DNA of 5,649 bases from Bryobacteraceae bacterium. Its GTDB lineage: Bacteria > Acidobacteriota > Terriglobia > Bryobacterales > Bryobacteraceae. The stretch lies in contig JASHQT010000174.1 in the NCBI GenBank assembly GCA_030039005.1, positions 1 through 5,649 of the forward strand, in the 5' to 3' direction. Under the pieces are notes generated by a model, which was not told the origin of the DNA, did no database searches, and was given only the letters and a program-made list of their open reading frames with translations. A program made the position numbers and the translations under genes. Within the stretch, counting starts at the first letter, position 1. The number at the start of each line of letters is the position of its first letter. This document shows, in pieces, positions 1 through 5,649 of this stretch.

Positions 1-481
1 GCCCGCTCTGGCCCAAGCCGATGTGGGCGTGGCCATGAACACGGGCACCATGGCTGCCAAAGAAGCGGGAAACATGGTGGATCTGGATAGCAATCCCACC
101 AAGCTGATTGAAATTGTGGCGATCGGGAAACAGCTCCTCATTACCCGCGGCGCCCTGACCACTTTCTCCATTGCCAACGATGTGGCGAAATACTTCGCCA
201 TTATCCCGGCGATGTTCATGGCCACCTATCCGTCGCTCGCCATGCTCAATATCATGGGATTGCATACGCCCCAGAGCGCGGTGCTCGCGGCCGTCATTTT
301 CAATGCGCTGATTATCATCGCGCTGGTTCCGCTCGCCCTGCGCGGCGTGAAATACCGCCCGCTCGACGCGGCCAGTCTGCTGCGGCGCAACCTGTTGATC
401 TATGGCATCGGCGGCATCATCGTGCCGTTCCCCGGAATCTGGGCGATCGATCAACTGCTGGTGTTGTTCCGTTTGGCATAG
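1..481 (+). CDS. kdpB: KdpB, C-terminal part of the K+-transporting P-type ATPase subunit (5' truncated by window edge)
   Basis: KdpB is the ATP-hydrolysing, phosphorylated subunit of the inner-membrane KdpFABC pump, which imports K+ when it is scarce. Only about the last 159 residues are present; the reading frame is already open at base 2, so the gene continues upstream of the window. The fragment opens with [16 protein letters not shown], the end of the cytoplasmic P domain, followed by [20 protein letters not shown], a stretch nearly invariant in KdpB. Next comes the membrane segment with [16 protein letters not shown]. Its Asp and Lys (fragment residues 60 and 63) correspond to the E. 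coli Asp583/Lys586 pair, which is known to matter for coupling. The remaining hydrophobic segments ([17 protein letters not shown] and [13 protein letters not shown]) are the last helices, and the end matches the usual KdpB C terminus. kdpC follows after 16 bases, as expected in a kdpFABC operon. The phosphorylation motif and the other kdp genes lie outside the window. Identification is near certain. Confidence 0.97.
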   Translation, partial: PALAQADVGVAMNTGTMAAKEAGNMVDLDSNPTKLIEIVAIGKQLLITRGALTTFSIANDVAKYFAIIPAMFMATYPSLAMLNIMGLHTPQSAVLAAVIFNALIIIALVPLALRGVKYRPLDAASLLRRNLLIYGIGGIIVPFPGIWAIDQLLVLFRLA

Positions 482-497
482 GAGTATTGGAGGATTT

Positions 498-1076
498 ATG
501 TTGTCTCAACTTTGGCCGGCGCTTCGAATCAATATTTTTCTGACCATCTTGCTGGGGATCGGTTATCCGCTTGTCGTAACCGGCATCTCGCAGATCGTGT
601 TTCCGCACCAGGCCAACGGCAGCCTGATTACGAAAAACGGCCAAGTCATCGGTTCCGAGCTGCTCGGGCAAAGCTTCAGCAAGCCCGAATACTTCCAGCC
701 GCGCCCCTCGGCGGCCGGCAACGGCTACGACCCTACCGCTTCGGGCGGGTCCAATTATGGTCCAACGAATCAGAAGCTGATCGACCGCGTGAAGGCCTCG
801 GTGGATCAATTCCACAAGGACAATCCCGATTACAAAGGACCCATCCCGGCCGATTTGCTCACCGCATCCGGCAGCGGCCTCGACCCCGATATCAGCCCGG
901 CTTCGGCCGCGGCTGAAGTTCCGCGCGTTGCCAAAGCCCGCGGAATTTCCGAGGATCAGCTCAATCAACTGGTGGCCGAGCACACCCAGACCCCGGAGCT
1001 GGGGATCCTGGGCGAGGCGCGCGTGAATGTGTTGGATCTCAATCTGGCGCTGGACGCGCGCTATCCGAAAAAGTAA
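498..1076 (+). CDS. kdpC: KdpC, K+-transporting ATPase subunit C
   Basis: KdpC is the small single-span subunit of the KdpFABC K+ pump; it stabilises the complex and helps KdpB bind ATP. The protein is 192 residues, the normal family length. One membrane helix covers about residues 11-34 (INIFLTILLGIGYPLVVTGI), and the rest is extracytoplasmic. Family signatures are all visible: GSELLGQSF and EYFQPRPSA (residues 53-72), SGGSNYGPTN (82-91), DLLTASGSGLDPDIS (119-133), RVAKARG (143-149), and the C-terminal GEARVNVLDLNLALD (172-186). The start at 498 is chosen because a clear GGAGG lies at 489-493, four bases upstream, and because the helix then sits near the N terminus as in known KdpC. A longer reading from 402 would overlap kdpB and add an unrelated N terminus. 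It is translationally close to kdpB and ends just before a terminator, so it is probably the last gene of the operon; no kdpD or kdpE follows. Confidence 0.97.
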   Translation: MLSQLWPALRINIFLTILLGIGYPLVVTGISQIVFPHQANGSLITKNGQVIGSELLGQSFSKPEYFQPRPSAAGNGYDPTASGGSNYGPTNQKLIDRVKASVDQFHKDNPDYKGPIPADLLTASGSGLDPDISPASAAAEVPRVAKARGISEDQLNQLVAEHTQTPELGILGEARVNVLDLNLALDARYPKK

Positions 1077-1097
1077 CGCGATTGCAGCCTTTTGCGT

Positions 1098-1146
1098 TAG
1101 CGCTTGCGGGCGCCTGGTGCGTCGAAGGCCCGCAAGCGCTATTTTT
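1098..1146 (+). terminator. Rho-independent terminator of the kdp operon
   Basis: A perfect 14-bp inverted repeat pairs 1098-1111 (TAGCGCTTGCGGGC) with 1128-1141 (GCCCGCAAGCGCTA). The loop is 16 bases and five T residues follow at 1142-1146. It lies 21 bases after the kdpC stop codon, in the orientation that would end kdp transcription. The stem is GC-rich and should be stable. The unusually large loop is the only departure from a textbook terminator. The SD of the next gene begins just six bases after the T tract. Confidence 0.88.
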
Positions 1147-1162
1147 GTCTTAGGAGCATGCC

Positions 1163-1402
1163 ATGATTTTGTGCGACCTGTGCGGTCAAGAGAAGAAATG
1201 CCGGCCGAGAGAAATCGAAGGCCAGGAGTACGACATCTGTTCAGAATGCTGGACTCCGATCGCGGCCAAGCTGGAAGGGAAGGGAAGGACGCCCAAGGAA
1301 ACGGTCTTTCTGCCGCCCGCGGCAACACAGGCGCCGGAGCCGAAAGAAACCAAGCCGGCGCCGGGTGAGCCGCCCAAGATTTGGGGCCGCGCGATCCACT
1401 AG
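1163..1402 (+). CDS. Small four-cysteine, zinc-ribbon-like protein of unknown function
   Basis: This 79-residue protein is not one I recognise by name. Its first 30 residues hold two CxxC knuckles, Cys4-Cys7 (CDLC) and Cys26-Cys29 (CSEC), separated by 18 residues. A fifth cysteine is at position 13. This spacing fits a zinc ribbon or treble-clef fold binding one structural metal. The region from about 49 to 74 is rich in Pro, Ala, Glu and Lys and probably disordered. There is no signal peptide or membrane segment, so it should be cytoplasmic. The start at 1163 is supported by AGGAG at 1152-1156, six bases upstream; the nearer ATG at 1158 reads into a stop after two codons. It follows the kdp terminator directly, and the vapB start lies 32 bases after its stop codon. 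A nucleic-acid or protein-binding role is possible from the fold, but nothing here shows it. The SD and the paired CxxC motifs make it likely to be a real gene. Confidence 0.75.
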   Translation: MILCDLCGQEKKCRPREIEGQEYDICSECWTPIAAKLEGKGRTPKETVFLPPAATQAPEPKETKPAPGEPPKIWGRAIH

Positions 1403-1410
1403 CCGAGGCT

Positions 1411-1434
1411 GCCATATATGGTACCTTATATGGC
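1411..1434. promoter_or_regulatory. 24-bp near-perfect palindrome: probable operator of the vapBC pair
   Basis: Arms GCCATATA (1411-1418) and TATATGGC (1427-1434) are exact inverse complements. The centre contains the palindrome GGTACC (1420-1425), so 11 of 12 base pairs match; only the 1419/1426 pair (T/T) breaks symmetry. The site ends at the base before the antitoxin ATG. Ribbon-helix-helix antitoxins are known to bind such palindromes in their own promoters with the toxin as co-repressor, so autoregulation is the natural reading. The AT-rich arms could also supply a -10 element (TATATG at 1415-1420, or TTATAT at 1426-1431), but I see no good -35 box at the right distance. A bound repressor here would cover both the promoter and the start codon region. 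Confidence 0.72.
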
Positions 1435-1674
1435 ATGCTGACCAAGACCACGGTCTACCTCGATTCCGACACGCTGCTCGTGCTGCGCCGCATGTCGGAA
1501 GCGCAGGGGCGCAGCCAGGCCGAGCTGATCCGCGACGCCGTGGAGAATTTCACTCGCAACACCAAGCGCCCGAAGATCCCTGGTGTTGGGGAGTTTGATA
1601 GCGGGCGCACGGACACTTCCGAGCGCGCGGACGAACTTCTGAAGCGCGCCGCCAGACGCGGGCGATGGCGCTAA
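1435..1674 (+). CDS. vapB: VapB-like type II antitoxin, ribbon-helix-helix (CopG/Arc-type) DNA-binding protein
   Basis: This 79-residue protein should neutralise the PIN-domain toxin encoded next to it and repress their shared promoter. Residues 3-11 (TKTTVYLDS) form the beta-strand used by ribbon-helix-helix proteins for DNA contact. Two helices follow: DTLLVLRRMSEAQG (12-25) and SQAELIRDAVENFTRN (27-42). The GRSQAELIRDAV pattern is typical of the family. The C-terminal tail, GEFDSGRTDTSERADELL (52-69), resembles the toxin-binding tail of VapB proteins from VapBC pairs. The start at 1435 puts the strand at the N terminus as usual; a longer reading from TTG at 1381 would run through the palindrome and overlap the upstream gene. 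No Shine-Dalgarno sequence precedes this ATG, because the operator palindrome occupies the 24 bases before it. The last 10 bases overlap the toxin gene, which implies translational coupling. The general class is well supported; the exact VapB subfamily is less certain. Confidence 0.9.
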   Translation: MLTKTTVYLDSDTLLVLRRMSEAQGRSQAELIRDAVENFTRNTKRPKIPGVGEFDSGRTDTSERADELLKRAARRGRWR

Positions 1675-2090
1675 TTGCGGATTCAGGCGCCATCTATGCC
1701 ATTTACGATGTCCGTGATCGTCACCACACGGCCGTAGCCGATGTCATCGGCCGGGAGCGCGGCGCCATGCTGATCCCGATGGCGATTCTCGCCGAAATCG
1801 ACTATCTGCTCCGCATCCGCCTCGGCGCTCGCGCCGTCGCGCGATTTCTGGAAGGCATTGCTGTGGGCGGCTTCATTCTCGAACCGTTTACCACCCAGGA
1901 TCTTGCCCGCTGCCGGGCGTTGCTAGAGAAATACGCGGATTTGGATATTGGGCTGGCCGACGCCGCGGTGATCGCGACGGCCGAACGGCTCGGAGTCCGT
2001 CGAATCCTCACGGTTGACGAGCGCCATTTCCGCGCGCTCCGAAGCTGGGACGGAAAGCCCTTCACCCTGCTTCCCGCCGGCGGCTCATGA
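1665..2090 (+). CDS. vapC: VapC-like toxin, PIN-domain ribonuclease
   Basis: This 141-residue protein has the size and layout of VapC toxins, Mg2+-dependent ribonucleases that cut specific RNAs (tRNA or rRNA in studied cases) when free of antitoxin. The acidic active-site residues are visible: Asp6 in LIADSGAIYA, Glu44 in ILAEIDYLL, Asp99 in DIGLADAAVIATAERL (Asp94 is nearby), and Asp118 in ILTVDERHF. The serine after the first Asp, the ADAAVIATA helix and the final DERHFRAL motif are all characteristic of PIN domains. Because every catalytic position is intact, the toxin is probably active. The ATG at 1665 overlaps the antitoxin's final codons by 10 bases, the classic order of antitoxin then toxin. 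The gene ends only 8 bases from the stop codon of the convergent E1 gene. The RNA target cannot be read from the sequence. Confidence 0.94.
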   Translation: MALIADSGAIYAIYDVRDRHHTAVADVIGRERGAMLIPMAILAEIDYLLRIRLGARAVARFLEGIAVGGFILEPFTTQDLARCRALLEKYADLDIGLADAAVIATAERLGVRRILTVDERHFRALRSWDGKPFTLLPAGGS

Positions 2091-2098
2091 GTGACTCG

Positions 2099-4204
<2,106 letters not shown>

Positions 4205-4304
4205 GCGCTTATTGGATGCTTTCCCCGCCTATAGTTTACCAGCGGATTGAGCCAGGCCACCGCTCCACCGTACTTCGGCGACTGGAAACCCGCCCCGCGC
4301 CCCG

Positions 4305-5519
4305 TCAACTGATCCTCGGAAGCTCGCGTGTCATCAGCCCAAATAGGACGAGCGAGGCCGTCACGGGTATCGAGGTCCAAAAGTACATGACTACGGGTGA
4401 ATTCGGCCAACTGTTGTTCGGTTGATAATATGCCCGCAGCACGTCCACGGGAATCGGATACAGAAGAGCCGCACTGAGCGCACCGATTCCCAGCAGCCAC
4501 CACAGTTTTCGCCGCGCGGCGTAGGTCAGGAGAATGGCGACGCCGGGGTATTCCATCAACTGATAATGCGTCCAACATACCGGGGAGGCCGCAAGTGCGA
4601 GCGCCATGACCGCCGCGCTTGCCAGCGGGACCTGCGGAGCAGCCAGTCTGAATCGAACCCGTCGCGCGAGGACAACGCTTCCCACGGCCAAAGTAACCAG
4701 AGCCACGGCGAGTGAGACGGCGCGCTGGCCCCCAGAAAGCTCCAGCGTCTGCAACCCGTTTCCCGTAATCCAGTCGAGCGGCATTGGTTTGCCAAAACGA
4801 TAGGGCTCGTAAACGCGCAATGCGACCGATGGCAGCGACCAACTGAGCACGGAAGGCGTTCCGGCAAGGTAATCCTTGTGTACGGGCGCATCCGGGCCGT
4901 ACAAGAAATAGGCGACGAAAACCCACGGAAGCCCGATCAAAATAGCAGCCGTTAACCCTGCCGAAAGCAGCGCCCGGAAGTTCCTGCGTAACGCGAAAAT
5001 CAAACACAGGACCCCCGGAATTAGCTTGACAGCGACACCCGCCCCGATGCACTCTCCCGGCCCTCGCCGGCCCGCCGTGTAGGCGATCGCCAGGAATAAG
5101 GTCAACTCCGGTCCTACTTGCCCAAGCGCCAGGCTCTCGCCGGCGGCATCGCCGAATGCCCACACCACCGCTACGACGCATGCCGCCAACAGGTCGGAAC
5201 CCATCGTACGCCAGATCAACCAGGCGGCCGCCAACAGGCAAGCGTGCGAGACGAGAAACCAGACCCAGCGCGCGGGGACATACTCGAGATACGCCAGCGG
5301 CGTTAGCACGCAAGCTAGGAACGGCGGATAGAGGTAGCCCTCGGAAAGATAGGGTGACTCTCCGTCCAGCACGTGGTTTGCGGCCAGGTAGTACCACCGA
5401 AAATCGCTCGGAGCGTCAGTGGGCATTTGCCGGATGAAACTACGCTCGACATAGAACGCCGCACAAACGATGAGGAGCGCACACGCAGCGACCGATCGAG
5501 CGGACGTCCACTGTTTCAT
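4305..5519 (-). CDS. Polytopic membrane protein, probable GT87/DUF2029 (GT-C) glycosyltransferase
   Basis: The 404-residue protein is strongly hydrophobic, with roughly ten to twelve membrane helices (for example about 9-24, 66-80, 86-103, 108-124, 132-148, 155-178, 184-207, 266-286, 297-313, 325-336, 339-354 and 378-396). GT-C enzymes of this kind move sugar, often mannose, from a polyprenyl-phosphate donor onto lipids or glycans outside the membrane. The first external loop holds SDFRWYYLAANHVLDGESPY (38-57) then YPP (64-66); Asp39 matches the conserved catalytic-type Asp of the family. Later motifs are LGQVGPELTLFLAIA (132-146), GAGVAVKLIPG (159-169, with Lys165), and SPVCWTHYQLMEYP (312-325), resembling the SP-W-H block typical of DUF2029. 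The ATG at 5519 is the first start after an in-frame TGA nine codons upstream; its SD is weak. The E1 gene starts 100 bases downstream on the same strand, with no terminator seen between. The acceptor is unknown. An undefined membrane protein of another family is the alternative. Confidence 0.78.
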   Translation of the reverse strand: MKQWTSARSVAACALLIVCAAFYVERSFIRQMPTDAPSDFRWYYLAANHVLDGESPYLSEGYLYPPFLACVLTPLAYLEYVPARWVWFLVSHACLLAAAWLIWRTMGSDLLAACVVAVVWAFGDAAGESLALGQVGPELTLFLAIAYTAGRRGPGECIGAGVAVKLIPGVLCLIFALRRNFRALLSAGLTAAILIGLPWVFVAYFLYGPDAPVHKDYLAGTPSVLSWSLPSVALRVYEPYRFGKPMPLDWITGNGLQTLELSGGQRAVSLAVALVTLAVGSVVLARRVRFRLAAPQVPLASAAVMALALAASPVCWTHYQLMEYPGVAILLTYAARRKLWWLLGIGALSAALLYPIPVDVLRAYYQPNNSWPNSPVVMYFWTSIPVTASLVLFGLMTRELPRIS

Positions 5520-5649
5520 CGCCAGCCCGACCTGCCTGCCATCTCATGAAGCGTACCGCAACCCGCGCTGCCTTACGGGCGCTCCGCACATCGCCGGCTT
5601 GGTCGTCTGTGCACCAGCTTCGGGGCTCGGCAAACGATGAGTGCCGGGA

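Noticed and set aside
402..497. Upstream extension of kdpC to an ATG at 402
   Set aside because: It would overlap the conserved end of kdpB and add a Cys/Ser-rich N terminus absent from KdpC. The ATG at 498 has its own GGAGG.
417..1451. 344-codon open frame on the - strand opposite kdpC, the small Cys protein and the start of vapB
   Set aside because: It overlaps three well-supported + strand genes and a terminator. The translation is Arg/Ala/Pro-rich with no motif, as expected of an antisense shadow in GC-rich DNA.
2084..2097. Small palindromes CTCATGAG and GAGTGACTC at the vapC/E1 junction
   Set aside because: They are short, overlap each other and lack a T tract, so they are not a terminator and are within chance expectation.
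4205..4304. Possible promoter for the E1 gene between the two - strand genes (TAAACT or TATAGG on the - strand near 4228-4238)
   Set aside because: Each hexamer matches a -10 box at four of six positions, but no acceptable -35 lies about 17 bases upstream. I also see no terminator for the glycosyltransferase gene here. Evidence is too weak to annotate.
5546..5649. Open frame starting ATGAAGCGT on the + strand and running off the window edge (34 codons)
   Set aside because: It is short, with no Shine-Dalgarno sequence and no recognisable motif. It is divergent from the glycosyltransferase gene and could be real, but nothing supports it; the rest of 5520-5649 shows no feature.

Overview
This is a GC-rich bacterial chromosomal window. 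Two features hint at an Acidobacteriota-like or other soil or environmental bacterium: a 2-oxoacid dehydrogenase E1 whose alpha and beta parts are one polypeptide, and a kdp operon followed by a small Cys-rich ORF and a vapBC pair. That assignment is inference only, because no rRNA or other phylogenetic marker is present.

Layout on the + strand (1-2090): the 3' end of kdpB, complete kdpC, a strong intrinsic terminator, a small four-cysteine (zinc-ribbon-like) protein, and a type II toxin-antitoxin pair. The antitoxin is a ribbon-helix-helix VapB-like protein and the toxin is a PIN-domain VapC-like protein. A 24-bp near-perfect palindrome lies directly against the antitoxin start codon. Layout on the - strand (2099-5519): a 701-aa fused E1 alpha-beta of the branched-chain/pyruvate dehydrogenase family, preceded by a 404-aa polytopic membrane protein that looks like a GT87/DUF2029 (GT-C) glycosyltransferase. 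The last 130 bases hold no gene I can support.

Functionally, kdpB and kdpC are the tail of the high-affinity K+ pump operon, and the hairpin after kdpC ends it. The vapBC pair is a self-contained module, probably autoregulated through the palindrome, and sits between kdp and the metabolic gene. vapC and the E1 gene converge with only 8 bp between their stop codons and no visible terminator. The E1 needs E2 and E3 partners, which are not in the window. The membrane glycosyltransferase shares its strand but not an obvious pathway.

I found no convincing new multi-gene system. The observations most worth a second look are the palindrome abutting a start codon that lacks a Shine-Dalgarno sequence, the fused E1, the uncharacterised four-Cys protein whose ribosome-binding site starts right after a terminator, and the 8-bp convergent junction.
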